Shown here: positions 15,555 through 23,594 of the stretch, one piece after another
Layout of the letters: every line of letters begins with the position of its first letter
How positions within the stretch are numbered: position 1 is the stretch's first letter
Assembly (NCBI GenBank): GCA_021769135.1
Contig: JAETTM010000031.1
Span: 1 to 51,309, forward strand
Direction: 5' to 3'
DNA: 51,309 nucleotides
DNA from: Lachnospiraceae bacterium
GTDB lineage: Bacteria; Bacillota; Clostridia; Lachnospirales; Lachnospiraceae
Notes under the pieces: generated by a model
What the model was told of the DNA's origin: nothing
The model's database searches: none
The model's input: the letters and a program-made list of their open reading frames with translations, nothing else
Program-made: the position numbers and the translations under genes

Positions 15555-17675
15555 ATGGGCGAAGTTTTTAATGTAGAAGAGATTTTTGCTAAAAATGTAT
15601 TTACGGTGGGAAAGATGAAACAGCGCCTGCCGAAGGGGATATTTAAAGAGGTAAAGAAAGCGATGGAAGAGGGGAAAGAGCTTTCTTTGGCAACGGCTGA
15701 CGTGGTGGCAAAGGCTATGAAGGATTGGGCGGTGGAGAATGGGGCAACCCATTATACCCATTGGTTCCAGCCGCTGACGGGGATTACGGCGGAGAAGCAT
15801 GATTCCTTCGTCACCCATCCGGACGAAGAGGGCAAGACCATTATGGAATTTTCCGGCAAAGAGTTGATTAAGGGCGAGCCGGATGCATCTTCCTTCCCTT
15901 CCGGCGGGTTGAGGAGTACCTTTGAAGCCAGGGGCTATACGGTGTGGGATATGACTTCCCCGGCATTCCTGAAGGAGGCGGGAACAGGGGTAATCCTTTG
16001 TATTCCTACAGCTTTCTGCTCTTATACGGGAGAGGTGCTGGATAAAAAGACCCCGTTGCTGCGTTCCATGGAAGCGGTAAGCGAACAGGCCATGCGGATT
16101 ATACGTTTATTTAACCAGAATACGGGGGCCACTAAGGTGGTTGCCAGCGTAGGCCCTGAACAGGAATATTTCCTTGTGGATAAAGATAAATATTTGAAGA
16201 GGCCGGACCTTATTTTTGCAGGGCGTACTTTATTCGGCGCTCCGGCTCCGAAAGGGCAGGAGATGGAGGACCATTATTTTGGAGTCATCCGCGAGCGCAT
16301 CGGGGAATATATGAAGGATTTGAACAAGGAGTTGTGGAAGCTGGGGGTTACGGCGAAAACACAGCATAACGAAGTGGCCCCGGCCCAGCACGAATTGGCG
16401 CCCATTTACGAAACGGCCAACATTGCGGTGGACCATAACCAGATTGTTATGGAGACGATGAAAAGGGTGGCGGTACACCATGATATGAGGTGCCTGCTTC
16501 ATGAAAAGCCTTTTGCCGGCGTAAATGGCTCCGGGAAACATAATAACTGGTCTTTGGGAACGGATAATGGAATCAATTTGTTAGACCCGGGCGAAACGCC
16601 CAATGAAAATGTGCAGTTCCTGCTGGTGCTGGCCTGCATCATGAAGGCGGTGGATACCCATGCGGATTTGCTGCGTCAGAGCGCTTCCGATGTGGGAAAT
16701 GACCACAGGCTTGGGGCTAACGAGGCTCCCCCGGCCATCATTTCCATGTTCCTCGGCGAACAGCTGGAAGATGTGGTAAAGCAGCTGGTAGAGACAGGCG
16801 TTGCGCAGACCTGCAAGGAAGGCGGGGTGCTGGAAACGGGCGTTTCCACATTGCCGAACCTGGCAAAAGATGCAACGGACAGGAACAGGACTTCGCCGTT
16901 TGCGTTTACGGGCAACAAATTTGAATTCCGTATGGTTGGTTCCGCAGATTCCATCGCCAGCCCAAACACAATTTTGAACGCAATCGTGGCGGAAGCTTTC
17001 TGTGAGGCGGCGGATGTGTTGGAAAAAGCGGACGAAGGAAAGTTCGAACTGGCAGTGCATGACCTGATAAAAGAATATATGACGAAACATCAGAGGATTA
17101 TTTTCAACGGCAACGGCTATTCTGATGAATGGGTGGAGGAAGCGGCCAGGAGAGGCCTTCCAAACATTAAATCTATGGTGGAAGCGGTAGAAACCCTTAC
17201 CACGGACAAAGCTGTGAGGCTGTTCGAAAAGTTCCATATTTTCACGAAGGCAGAATTGGAATCCAGGCAGGAAGTGCTGTATGAAACATATGCAAAGACG
17301 ATTAATATCGAAGCGCTGACTATGATTGATATGGCCTCCAAACAGATTATCCCTGCGGTAGTCAAGTATACGAAGAGCCTTGCGGACACGGTGATTGCAG
17401 TAAAAGCAGCTGGTGCTGACGCTTCGGTACAGATGGAAATCCTGGAAGCTGTATCTTCCCGCCTTGCACAGGCAAAAGCGGCCCTGGCAAGGCTGCAGGA
17501 AGTGGAGGCCAAAGCCAATGGGATGGAGGAAGGAAAGGCACAGGCCTTCTTCTATAAAGATGAAGTGAAGGCGGCAATGGATGAATTGCGTAAGCCAGTG
17601 GATGAGCTGGAAATGCTGGTGGATAAAGAAATCTGGCCATATCCTACTTATGCGGATTTGATGTTTGAAGTATAA
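15555..17675 (+). CDS. glnN: Glutamine synthetase, type III
   Basis: Makes glutamine from glutamate, ammonia and ATP. I place the start at ATG 15555 ([21 protein letters not shown]) with AAGG eleven bases before; 706 residues, normal for the long GSIII form. The upstream-extended frame adds 54 residues of non-family sequence. Visible GSIII features: [60 protein letters not shown] (metal and ATP binding), [14 protein letters not shown] and [19 protein letters not shown] strong terminator follows at 17721-17772. The leader hairpin suggests regulated transcription, perhaps by nitrogen status; this is inference. Confidence 0.95.
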   Translation: MGEVFNVEEIFAKNVFTVGKMKQRLPKGIFKEVKKAMEEGKELSLATADVVAKAMKDWAVENGATHYTHWFQPLTGITAEKHDSFVTHPDEEGKTIMEFSGKELIKGEPDASSFPSGGLRSTFEARGYTVWDMTSPAFLKEAGTGVILCIPTAFCSYTGEVLDKKTPLLRSMEAVSEQAMRIIRLFNQNTGATKVVASVGPEQEYFLVDKDKYLKRPDLIFAGRTLFGAPAPKGQEMEDHYFGVIRERIGEYMKDLNKELWKLGVTAKTQHNEVAPAQHELAPIYETANIAVDHNQIVMETMKRVAVHHDMRCLLHEKPFAGVNGSGKHNNWSLGTDNGINLLDPGETPNENVQFLLVLACIMKAVDTHADLLRQSASDVGNDHRLGANEAPPAIISMFLGEQLEDVVKQLVETGVAQTCKEGGVLETGVSTLPNLAKDATDRNRTSPFAFTGNKFEFRMVGSADSIASPNTILNAIVAEAFCEAADVLEKADEGKFELAVHDLIKEYMTKHQRIIFNGNGYSDEWVEEAARRGLPNIKSMVEAVETLTTDKAVRLFEKFHIFTKAELESRQEVLYETYAKTINIEALTMIDMASKQIIPAVVKYTKSLADTVIAVKAAGADASVQMEILEAVSSRLAQAKAALARLQEVEAKANGMEEGKAQAFFYKDEVKAAMDELRKPVDELEMLVDKEIWPYPTYADLMFEV

Positions 17676-17720
17676 GGAAAAAGGAAGAAAGAACCTTTCG
17701 GGAATGGCTTATAAGTGAAG

Positions 17721-17772
17721 TGCCCTCTTCTGTTAGATAAAATGAATGTCTAATGGAAGGGGGCATTTTTTT
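17721..17772 (+). terminator. Terminator after glnN
   Basis: TGCCCTCTTCTGTTAGA pairs with TCTAATGGAAGGGGGCA across an 11-base loop and runs into seven Ts. The position, 45 bases after the stop, fits. Confidence 0.85.
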
Positions 17773-17803
17773 AACATAAGGATGGCTGGCGAAAGGCTGA
17801 ACC

Positions 17804-17996
17804 AATGTCATTTAGTTAACACCTTAGCCAGCTGCGAGAATGATAAAATCCTCAAGGAGCCCTTCGAAAAACGCCGGCACTTAGGCGCTGTGTTTTAGCG
17901 CCTTATGTGTCCGCTGCGTTTTTCCCAGAGCGAGAGCGTGGCGACGGAGGATTTTATCATTCTCGCGGCGTCCGTTGCCATTAACTTAATGACATT
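17804..17996 (-). repeat. MITE-like element, copy 3
   Basis: 193 bp bounded by AATGTCATTTAGTTAA and TTAACTTAATGACATT, near-perfect inverted ends. Reverse-complemented, its interior matches copy 1 nearly throughout (CCTCCGTCGCCACGC, CGCAGCGGACACATAAGGCG, GCGCCTAAGTGCCGGCG). The outermost GTAACAGTTCAGCC ends are not present. It lies between the glnN terminator and cysK. Confidence 0.8.
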
Positions 17997-18126
17997 GATG
18001 TTATGAACTTTTGGGTTTCTATTGAATATTATAATTAAATAGAATAAGGCAATAAAAGAAAGTTTGCATATTCCTCTTCTTGTGATAGAATGGAAAAATA
18101 GTGAGAGGGAAGGGTTGGAAATTATT

Positions 18127-19062
18127 ATGATATATGAAAATGTTTTGGATGCCATAGGGCATACGCCGATGGTGCGGCTGAACCGTATGAATCGAGATGC
18201 AGACAGCGCAGAGGTGTTGGTAAAGTTCGAAGGGCTGAACGTGGGCGGCTCCATTAAAACAAGGACCGCGTATAATATGATACGGCAGGCGGAAAAGGAA
18301 GGCTTAATTCACGAAGATACAGTGATTGTGGAGCCAACCAGCGGGAATCAGGGTATCGGGCTGGCGCTGATAGGGGCTGTCAGGGGATACCGCACAGTAA
18401 TCATTATGCCTGATTCTGTCAGCGAGGAGAGAAGGAAGCTGGTGCGCCATTACGGCGCAGAGGTCATTTTGGTACATGATGCGGGAAATATCGGGGATTG
18501 TATCGATGAATGCCTCGCTATGGCTATGAAAATGGAGAAAGAAAACCCGAACGTATATGTTCCTCAGCAGTTTGAAAATCCTGCCAACCCTTTAGTGCAT
18601 AAGCATCATACGGGGCTGGAAATTATGGAGCAGGTAGCGGGGCCGATTCATGGTTTCTGCTCGGGGATTGGAACGGGAGGAACGATAAGCGGTATCGGGG
18701 AAGTGCTGAAAGCGCAGAACCCGGATATCGAAATATGGGCGGTAGAGCCTGAAAACGCGGCGATTCTGGCCGGAGGAACGATAGGAACCCATCTGCAGAT
18801 GGGAATCGGAGACGGACTGATACCGAAAAATTTGAACCAAAAGATATATGACGATGTCTATATTGTGACGGATGAGGAAGCCATACAGACCGCCAAGGAT
18901 TTGGCAAGGCTGGAAGGCATTATGTGCGGGATTTCCAGCGGAACCAACGTGGCTGCGGCTTTGAAGCTGGCGAAGAAGCTGGGGAAGGGGAAGACCGTGG
19001 TGACGGTGCTCCCGGATACGGCGGAACGGTATTTTTCCACGCCGCTTTTTGAAAATGAATGA
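18127..19062 (+). CDS. cysK: Cysteine synthase (O-acetylserine sulfhydrylase)
   Basis: PLP enzyme making cysteine from O-acetylserine and sulfide. Start ATG 18127 (MIYENVLDAIGHTPMVRLN); the extended frame upstream has no family similarity. 311 residues, usual length. Motifs: GGSIKTRTA with PLP Lys44, EPTSGNQGIGLA (the TSGNTG loop, here NQ), PQQFENPANP, GIGTGGTISG (phosphate loop) and CGISSGTN. The usual KDR after the PLP lysine is KTR, a common variant. The ribosome site is weak: GGAAGGG is 16 bases upstream, and a TTG four codons earlier is a possible alternative start. Confidence 0.93.
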   Translation: MIYENVLDAIGHTPMVRLNRMNRDADSAEVLVKFEGLNVGGSIKTRTAYNMIRQAEKEGLIHEDTVIVEPTSGNQGIGLALIGAVRGYRTVIIMPDSVSEERRKLVRHYGAEVILVHDAGNIGDCIDECLAMAMKMEKENPNVYVPQQFENPANPLVHKHHTGLEIMEQVAGPIHGFCSGIGTGGTISGIGEVLKAQNPDIEIWAVEPENAAILAGGTIGTHLQMGIGDGLIPKNLNQKIYDDVYIVTDEEAIQTAKDLARLEGIMCGISSGTNVAAALKLAKKLGKGKTVVTVLPDTAERYFSTPLFENE

Positions 19063-19285
19063 TGGGGGCGGCAATCGGGGGATGAATGCCCGCGGCCTAT
19101 GGCAAGCGGGCATTGCCCATCAAATTTGTGAGGGGAGGTTTGATAGGCAGGTGCGGACTTGATGAAATGGCTGATACGTGAAATGGCAAAAAGAAAATGG
19201 AAAATGAAAATGACTAAAATGAAAATGTAAAAGGCTATGGAATTTACAAAAGGCTATGGAAAATTAAAAAAATTGAAAATAGTAC

Positions 19286-19314
19286 TTGCAATCCGGTGTA
19301 AAACCGTGTATAAT
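19286..19314 (+). promoter_or_regulatory. Promoter for tRNA-Gln
   Basis: TTGCAA (19286-19291), 17 bases, TATAAT (19309-19314), 32 bases before the tRNA. A similar sequence recurs at 21746-21774. Confidence 0.75.
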
Positions 19315-19345
19315 ACCAAACTGTAGCGAGCAAATATTTTAATAT

Positions 19346-19417
19346 TGGGCTATCGCCAAACGGTAAGGCAACGGACTCTGACTCCGTCATTTCAAGGTTC
19401 GAATCCTTGTAGCCCAG
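19346..19417 (+). tRNA. tRNA-Gln (anticodon CUG)
   Basis: The acceptor arms TGGGCTA (19346-19352) and TAGCCCA (19410-19416) pair fully. The anticodon arm ACGGA-CTCTGAC-TCCGT gives anticodon CTG. The T-arm AAGGTTCGAATCCTT is canonical. CCA is not encoded. It stands alone with its own promoter and terminator, and marks the left edge of an accessory island. Confidence 0.96.
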
Positions 19418-19425
19418 CGAATGCG

Positions 19426-19456
19426 ACCCGGCAGAATGAATCTGCCGGGTTTTGTT
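19426..19456 (+). terminator. Terminator after tRNA-Gln
   Basis: ACCCGGCAGA (19426-19435) pairs exactly with TCTGCCGGGT (19441-19450) and is followed by TTTGTT. Confidence 0.85.
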
Positions 19457-19462
19457 ATGCCC

Positions 19463-19618
19463 GGAAATGCAGTGGTTATGTGGGTTTTAAAGAAATGGTG
19501 TTCTGAGGTCTAGAATTTTCCCTTTTGAGAAGAAAAGGCCTGTTTACTGAAAAGTCCTGAATTTTGAGGAGCTTTTCTGATGGATAGGTCAATTAAAAAT
19601 GCCGGGAGGCGGCATAAA
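19463..19618 (+). repeat. Diverged direct repeat, copy A
   Basis: About 155 bp sharing ordered blocks with 21171-21338: GGAAATG, TATGTGGGTTT, CTGTTTACTGAAAA, ATTTTGAGGAG, TTTTCTGAT, AGGTCAATT, AATGCC and GCATAAA. No coding content seen. It sits between the tRNA terminator and the DUF4258 gene. Confidence 0.75.
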
Positions 19619-19719
19619 CAGCGGATTTGTGTATGATATAGAGGTGGAAATCTCAAAAACAATTAAGTTTGCTATTATGGAAAAATCATATTATAATATC
19701 TACAGAAGGTGGTGGTAAA

Positions 19720-20037
19720 GTGGCATTTCAAATAGAAAATTTAAGAAAACTATGTACAGATGATACCATTATAATGACAGCACATGTAATAAAGCGGTGT
19801 AAGGAAAGGGATATTGATTCAGAAAGCATAATCAGCGTTATTATGCACGGCGAGATTATAAAACAGTATGAAGATGATAAACCGTTTCCCAGTTGTTTAT
19901 TGTTAGGAATGTCAGTACAAGGCAGATACTTACACGTGGTAATTGCAAGTGATAATATTAATTTGCATATAATAACAGCATATTATCCAAGTTCTGATGA
20001 ATGGGAACCTGATTTCAAAACCAGAAAGGGGCGTTGA
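19720..20037 (+). CDS. DUF4258 protein, likely toxin partner of the YgiT-type gene
   Basis: I place the start at GTG 19720 (AFQIENLRKL) because AAGGTGGTGG lies just before; a TTG start at 19669 lacks a site. 105 residues. The sequence AHVIKRCKERDIDSESIISVIMHGEIIKQYEDDKPFPSCLLLG, then LHVVIASDNINLHIITAYYPS, is the DUF4258 pattern, a small fold similar to RelE/MqsR-like interferases. The stop is 2 bases before the YgiT-type zinc-finger gene. DUF4258 genes often pair with such a zinc-finger antitoxin. A ribonuclease role is inferred from that pairing and not shown. Confidence 0.8.
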   Translation: MAFQIENLRKLCTDDTIIMTAHVIKRCKERDIDSESIISVIMHGEIIKQYEDDKPFPSCLLLGMSVQGRYLHVVIASDNINLHIITAYYPSSDEWEPDFKTRKGR

Positions 20038-20039
20038 AT

Positions 20040-20270
20040 ATGAATTGTTTTACTTGTGGTAGTAGCAATATGGCGGATGCGATAACAATCTACGTTGAGA
20101 AATTACAAAATGGTATTTTGATTATTAAAAATGTGCCATGCAAAAAATGTGTCCAATGTGGTGAGGAATTTTTTTCAATGACTATTATGAAGGAAATTGA
20201 AAAGCTGAGCAGGATGGCTGAAAATATAATCAGTGAAGTTATGATTATAGATTATAATAAGGCGGCATAA
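20040..20270 (+). CDS. YgiT-type zinc-finger protein, likely antitoxin
   Basis: 76 residues from ATG 20040, preceded by AAGGGGCG. The zinc site is CFTCG...CKKCVQCGEEF, two CxxC pairs, typical of the YgiT/MqsA N-terminal domain. The following helix MTIMKEIEKLSRMAENIISEV is likely the partner-binding part. There is no C-terminal HTH DNA-binding domain as in full MqsA, so it may neutralise by contact only. It is directly coupled to the DUF4258 gene. Confidence 0.83.
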   Translation: MNCFTCGSSNMADAITIYVEKLQNGILIIKNVPCKKCVQCGEEFFSMTIMKEIEKLSRMAENIISEVMIIDYNKAA

Positions 20271-20289
20271 AAGATGTTTATTGTCTGTA

Positions 20290-20925
20290 TAAGGGGGTTA
20301 AAACCCTCGCCTTTAGGCGAAACCTTTAGGTAAACCCTATAGCTTCAAGTTTAGAAAGAATAAAAACAGAGATACTAAACTTGAGGTGAAGGGAATGGAA
20401 AATTACAGAAAGTCAGCACATTGCACGTATGATATCAAGTACCATTTAGTCTGGATAACAAAATATCGAAAACCAGTGATAACAGGAAAAATAGCACTAA
20501 GAACAAGGGAACTCATCAGAATCATCTGCCAGAGCAATGAAGTAGAAATTTTGGCAGGACATGTTGGGAATGACCATATCCATCTGCTGGTGTCCGTACC
20601 ACCACATTTGTCAGCGAGTAAGTTGGTACAGTATATAAAAGGGGATACGTCGCGGAAATTGCAGATGGAATATAAAGAATTGAATAAGCAATTCTGGGGG
20701 CAGCACTTATAGGCAAGAGGCTATTTTGTAGCAAGCAGTGGAAATGTAACAGATGAAATCATCAAAGAGTATATCAAGAATCAAGATCTGGAAGAGAGGA
20801 GCAATTCTGATAACTTTGAGATAGGATAAAAGTAACGGGATATCAATAACATGCAGTCTGCACAACTTTAGGCTGCTTTAGCAGCATGTTGAACCTACCG
20901 GCTTTAGCCGGTTCTTTCCTGAAAA
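20290..20925 (+). mobile_element. IS200/IS605-family insertion sequence (IS200 type, tnpA only)
   Basis: The left end has small hairpins GGGTTAAAACCC and CGCCTTTAGGCG (20308-20319). The right end has CTGCTTTAGCAG and ACCGGCTTTAGCCGGT (20897-20912). A further pair, TCAAGTTTAG/CTAAACTTGA (20345-20384), lies just before the tnpA start, as in IS200 elements where it represses expression. Exact ends are approximate because this family makes no target duplication. It abuts a group II intron fragment on the right. Confidence 0.8.
20395..20829 (+). pseudogene. tnpA: TnpA Y1 transposase, interrupted by a nonsense codon
   Basis: IS200-type HUH transposase. Starts at ATG 20395 (MENYRKSAHCTYDIKYHLVW), with the HUH motif in GNDHIHLLVS. 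An in-frame TAG at 20710-20712 stops it after QFWGQHL. The same frame then continues with ARGYFVASSGNVTDEIIKEY to TAA 20827-20829. The family reads HLWARGYF here, so the TAG is a single change from TGG (Trp). The catalytic tyrosine lies in the lost GYFVASSG part, so the product ending at the TAG is inactive. Confidence 0.9.
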
Positions 20926-20926
20926 A

Positions 20927-21100
20927 CTAGGAGTAGATAAAGACCTTGCACGGCTCACAGCTTATTGCGGCGACCGATACTACTGGGTTGCCACAAAGAC
21001 ATGTGTGGTTAGATCAATCTCCAAAGATGTATTTGCCAAAGCAGGACTTATAAGCTGTGTTGACTATTATAATGAGCGTCATGCTTTGAAGTTATGTTGA
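20927..21100 (+). pseudogene. Group II intron-encoded protein, C-terminal fragment
   Basis: An open frame without start joins the IS200 right end: LGVDKDLARLTAYCGDRYYW, VATKTCVVRSISKDVFAKAG, LISCVDYYNERHALKLC, then TGA. It ends exactly where the intron domain V begins, as the ORFs of bacterial group II introns do in domain IV. The reverse transcriptase and maturase parts and the intron 5' end are missing. The family call rests mostly on the domain V-VI sequence that follows. Confidence 0.6.
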
Positions 21101-21166
21101 ACCGCCGTATGCCGAACGGCATGTACGGTGGTGTGTGAGGGGAGATTTAATCTCCCCTACTCGATT
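21098..21166 (+). mobile_element. Group II intron 3' end (domains V and VI)
   Basis: Domain V: ACCGCCGTA/TACGGTGGT outer stem with the inner TGCCG-AAC-GGCA hairpin, 34 nt as usual. Domain VI: GGGGAGATT/AATCTCCCC, then CTACTCGATT. This is the catalytic end of a bacterial group II intron. The upstream intron is deleted, with an IS200 in its place. Confidence 0.8.
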
Positions 21167-21170
21167 GCCT

Positions 21171-21338
21171 GGAAATGAAGTGTCTATGTGGGTTTCACAA
21201 AAATATCATCTTTGAGTTCCCAATTTTTCTTTTTAAGCTATAGAAAGCTGTTTACTGAAAAATTTAAATTTTGAGGAGTTTTTCTGATTGAGAGGTCAAT
21301 TCGCAGGTCAATTTAAGAATGCCCTCAAGACGCATAAA
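21171..21338 (+). repeat. Diverged direct repeat, copy B
   Basis: Second copy of the 19463-19618 segment, starting five bases after the intron 3' end. Shared blocks are in the same order, with scattered substitutions and a 10-base insertion near AGGTCAATT. The two copies bracket the DUF4258/YgiT pair, the IS200 and the intron fragment. Confidence 0.75.
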
Positions 21339-21395
21339 TTTAGGAATTTTAGGGTATTGGGATGATTAAAACAGAAAATTTACAGAGGGTGGATT

Positions 21396-21745
21396 ATGGA
21401 GTTAAATAATTTGGATAAACTGTATCAGGCAGAGAAACTAATAAATGGGTTGATCGATACCATGGCTAAAAACAGGAGTAAGGAAAGGGAGAATGAGAAG
21501 AGTTATACAATGGTTAGGAGCGGTATTATATTGCTGTGCATAAAAAGATTTTGGAAGATGGCATGGCGAAACAGGTGGTGATGGTTCCAGTACAGATGAA
21601 GAAAGAGGAAAAAGAAGTGAAAAAAGAAAGTGAAGTGGCACAACCACAAGAATGTATGAGGGGAAGACATACGTTAACAATGTTATCCCCAAAGCGACAT
21701 ATTATACGAATGGTTGGAAAGAGTAAGCAGAGAAAGTTATTTTAA
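21396..21745 (+). pseudogene. Unrecognised degraded coding region
   Basis: An initial frame from ATG 21396 (MELNNLDKLYQAEKLINGLI) has a GGGTGG site and reads plausibly for about 40 residues, then turns to implausible sequence. A second frame from about 21536 (HKKILEDGMAKQVVMVPVQM, then KKEEKEVKKESEVAQPQEC) runs to 21745. This suggests a frameshift within one former gene. I recognise no family. The surroundings are decayed toxin-antitoxin and mobile sequences. Confidence 0.35.
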
Positions 21746-21774
21746 TTGTATTTCGGTCTAAAACTGTATATAAT
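21746..21774 (+). promoter_or_regulatory. Promoter-like sequence, similar to the tRNA-Gln promoter
   Basis: TTGTAT (21746-21751), 17 bases, TATAAT (21769-21774). The spacer resembles that of the tRNA promoter (CGGTnTAAAACnGT in both), so the two may share descent. It would serve the decayed antitoxin gene at 21813. Confidence 0.5.
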
Positions 21775-21812
21775 GAAAGAAAAGCAGGATAATGAAGAGA
21801 TATGGAAATGGC

Positions 21813-22199
21813 ATGGAGAATAATAAAATTCAAGTAGAGATGATTATGAGTGTAGCTGAATTGACCGTAAAACTGGAAGCGTTATAGCCGGAAGATTATA
21901 ATATGATTGTAAAGTTGGTTGACCGTTTATCAGATAAGCCATCTAATATTTTACCATATTTGCAAGTAATAAATGATGGCGATGATTTTGCTGATAAGGC
22001 AAATTTTTCAATAGTTATCGGATTATTTGCTGCTAAAATGATAACCTTGGAAAAGGCAGCAGAGCTTGCTGGAAAAAGTATATGGAATTTTATTGATACT
22101 TTAAAAGAACATCAGATTCCCTGGGGAGAATATACGGAAGAGGATATGCAGATGGATGAACTTGCATTAAAGAAACTTGCAGGGGGCATGTATGTCTAA
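21813..22199 (+). pseudogene. UPF0175-like antitoxin with in-frame stop
   Basis: From ATG 21813 the frame reads MENNKIQVEMIMSVAELTVK, LEAL, then TAG (21885-21887), and goes on as PEDYNMIVKLVDRLSDKPSN. The C-terminal half, IGLFAAKMITLEKAAELAGK, FIDTLKEHQIPWGEYTEED, is the UPF0175 pattern. A downstream ATG at 21903 could still give a 98-residue product. The stop overlaps the start of a decayed PIN gene, the same layout as the intact pair at 23319-24097. Confidence 0.7.
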
Positions 22200-22330
22200 A
22201 GTGAGAGTGATTTGTAATACCAGCCTGATTATTGGACTTTTAACCATCAACCGTTTGTAATTGCTTGAGAAGCTGTTTGATGAGATTTATATTCTGGAAT
22301 CGGTATAAAGGGAATTTTGGTAAAATCGGA
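22192..22330 (+). pseudogene. DUF3368/PIN-like toxin remnant
   Basis: ATG 22192 overlaps the antitoxin stop by the usual few bases. It reads MSKVRVICNTSLIIGLLTIN, RL, stop, LLEKLFDEIYILESV, stop, REFW, stop: the start of a PIN-like toxin (compare IISDTTPILSLLKAGRLELL in the intact copy) with three in-frame stops and the rest deleted. The remaining bases to 22393 show no recognisable gene. Confidence 0.65.
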
Positions 22331-22393
22331 TATGATAGAAACGGAAGAATAGAAGGTTATGAAGTGAAGGTTGATGAAGCGGAGATATAAATA

Positions 22394-22750
22394 ATGGATA
22401 ATGGTTTGGCTTTAAATTATAAAGTTATAGAAAATGTTAAGCAAGAAGCGACGGAAATGGTAAAAACGCTTATGGGCACTGATTTGGTAGAGGTTATTTT
22501 ATACGGTTCCTGTGCGAGAGGCGACTATACGGACGATTCAGATATAGATATTGCGCTTCTTGTGAAATGTAATCGTTTGGAAGCAAAAAAATATGATGAT
22601 GTCTTGGCAGATATTTCTACGGAATTGGCTATGAAATATTTTGCGGTTGTCAATTTTGTGAGTTTGCCATATGGCGAATATGTTGAGAAAAAAAAGTGGT
22701 ATGGATATTTCAAGAATATTGATATGGAAGGGGAGGTGTTATATGGATAG
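22394..22750 (+). CDS. MNT-type nucleotidyltransferase antitoxin
   Basis: 118 residues with the minimal nucleotidyltransferase signature GSCARGDYTDDSDIDIALLV (GS x10 DxD). In MNT/HEPN pairs this protein adds AMP to the HEPN toxin near its active site and silences it. CGGAG precedes the ATG. The last bases overlap the HEPN start by eight. The HEPN partner directly follows, which makes the assignment firm at the system level. Confidence 0.88.
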   Translation: MDNGLALNYKVIENVKQEATEMVKTLMGTDLVEVILYGSCARGDYTDDSDIDIALLVKCNRLEAKKYDDVLADISTELAMKYFAVVNFVSLPYGEYVEKKKWYGYFKNIDMEGEVLYG

Positions 22751-23165
22751 GGAATACTATATGGAACTTGCCAAGGTTCGGCTGGAAAGGGCAAAGGAAC
22801 TATTGGAGGAATCACAAGAACTTTTAGCCATAAAATCTTATAAATCGGCAAATAACAGTGCATTTTACGCCATGGAAAAAAGCATTAAGGCATTGCTGGC
22901 AATCCAGGAAATAGAAGTGGCCACACATAATGGAGGATTAAAGCAGTTTAACTATATTTTTATCCATAAGGGTGATGGGAGTTTTACCGTAGAGGATTAT
23001 CAGAAGATAGCGAAAGCAGAGCAGATAAGAAATGTATCTGACTATGACGATTTTTATATAGCAGGCAGAGAAGAAACGGAACAGCAGATTGCTAATGCAA
23101 AATATTTTGTAGATAAAGTAGAGAAATATTTAAAGAATGAAGCAGCAAAAGAGGCGGAGCGATAG
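22743..23165 (+). CDS. HEPN-domain toxin of the MNT/HEPN pair
   Basis: 140 residues from ATG 22743, which has GGGGAGG seven bases upstream; the longer upstream frame overlaps MNT and is discarded. The helical HEPN fold is visible: YYMELAKVRLERAKELLEE, SYKSANNSAFYAMEKSIKAL, and the motif IRNVSDYDDFY, an R-x4-Y variant of the R-x4-6-H RNase motif that MNT-linked HEPN proteins use. Probably an RNase toxin acting on tRNA or mRNA. Its first 80 bases are duplicated at 24164-24224. Confidence 0.85.
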   Translation: MDREYYMELAKVRLERAKELLEESQELLAIKSYKSANNSAFYAMEKSIKALLAIQEIEVATHNGGLKQFNYIFIHKGDGSFTVEDYQKIAKAEQIRNVSDYDDFYIAGREETEQQIANAKYFVDKVEKYLKNEAAKEAER

Positions 23166-23294
23166 ATGAGCAGTCTACTGGCCAGAGCACAGGCTGATAT
23201 AGATATAGCGAAGCTTTTGCCTAGTTCGGAAGGCAGGTACTGTATGGAGTATAAATATAGAGATAAAAAAGGAACATGTCATGAGAAAATATGA
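23166..23294 (+). CDS. Short ORF, possible HEPN-type remnant
   Basis: A 42-codon frame starting one base after the HEPN stop: MSSLLARAQADIDIAKLL then PSSEGRYCMEYKYRDKK. The first 18 residues resemble the starts of HEPN proteins (RAxxDIxIAKLL), so it may be the relic of another such gene. No ribosome site of its own; could be translated by reinitiation. Confidence 0.3.
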   Translation: MSSLLARAQADIDIAKLLPSSEGRYCMEYKYRDKKGTCHEKI

Positions 23295-23318
23295 AAATCT
23301 TGGGGAAGGAGCGGTTTT

Positions 23319-23594
23319 ATGAATATGATAAGCATGGAAATAAAGATTCCGGCATCTGCAAAGGAGTATATATTGGATGATACAACAGAAGAAATGCGAA
23401 AAGCCCTTTTGCTATATCCAAGTATTGCTAACAACACAATATCGCATGGGAGGGCAGCAGAACTGCTGGGGATGAATAAGATGAATCTCATTGAGATGTA
23501 TAGCAGACTGGGAATCCCTTATTTGGATATGACAGACGAAGAATTTGAGGAGGAAATCCAGACCGTAAAAAGGCTGGCTGCTATAGAGGCATGA
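23319..23594 (+). CDS. UPF0175 family antitoxin
   Basis: 91 residues with AAGGAG before ATG 23319. The UPF0175 pattern is clear: IPASAKEYILDDTTEEMRKA, LLLYPSIANNTISHGRAAEL, LGMNKMNLIEMYSRLGIPYL. These form a ribbon or winged-helix-like protein usually coupled to a PIN-like DUF3368 toxin. The stop TGA overlaps the toxin's ATG (ATGATAA-type junction). Intact counterpart of the decayed gene at 21813. Confidence 0.85.
   Translation: MNMISMEIKIPASAKEYILDDTTEEMRKALLLYPSIANNTISHGRAAELLGMNKMNLIEMYSRLGIPYLDMTDEEFEEEIQTVKRLAAIEA

Noticed and set aside
18000-18126. Possible T-box or S-box leader before cysK
   Set aside because: No T-box sequence, no terminator/antiterminator pair and no SAM-riboswitch blocks are seen; only a MITE and AT-rich sequence.
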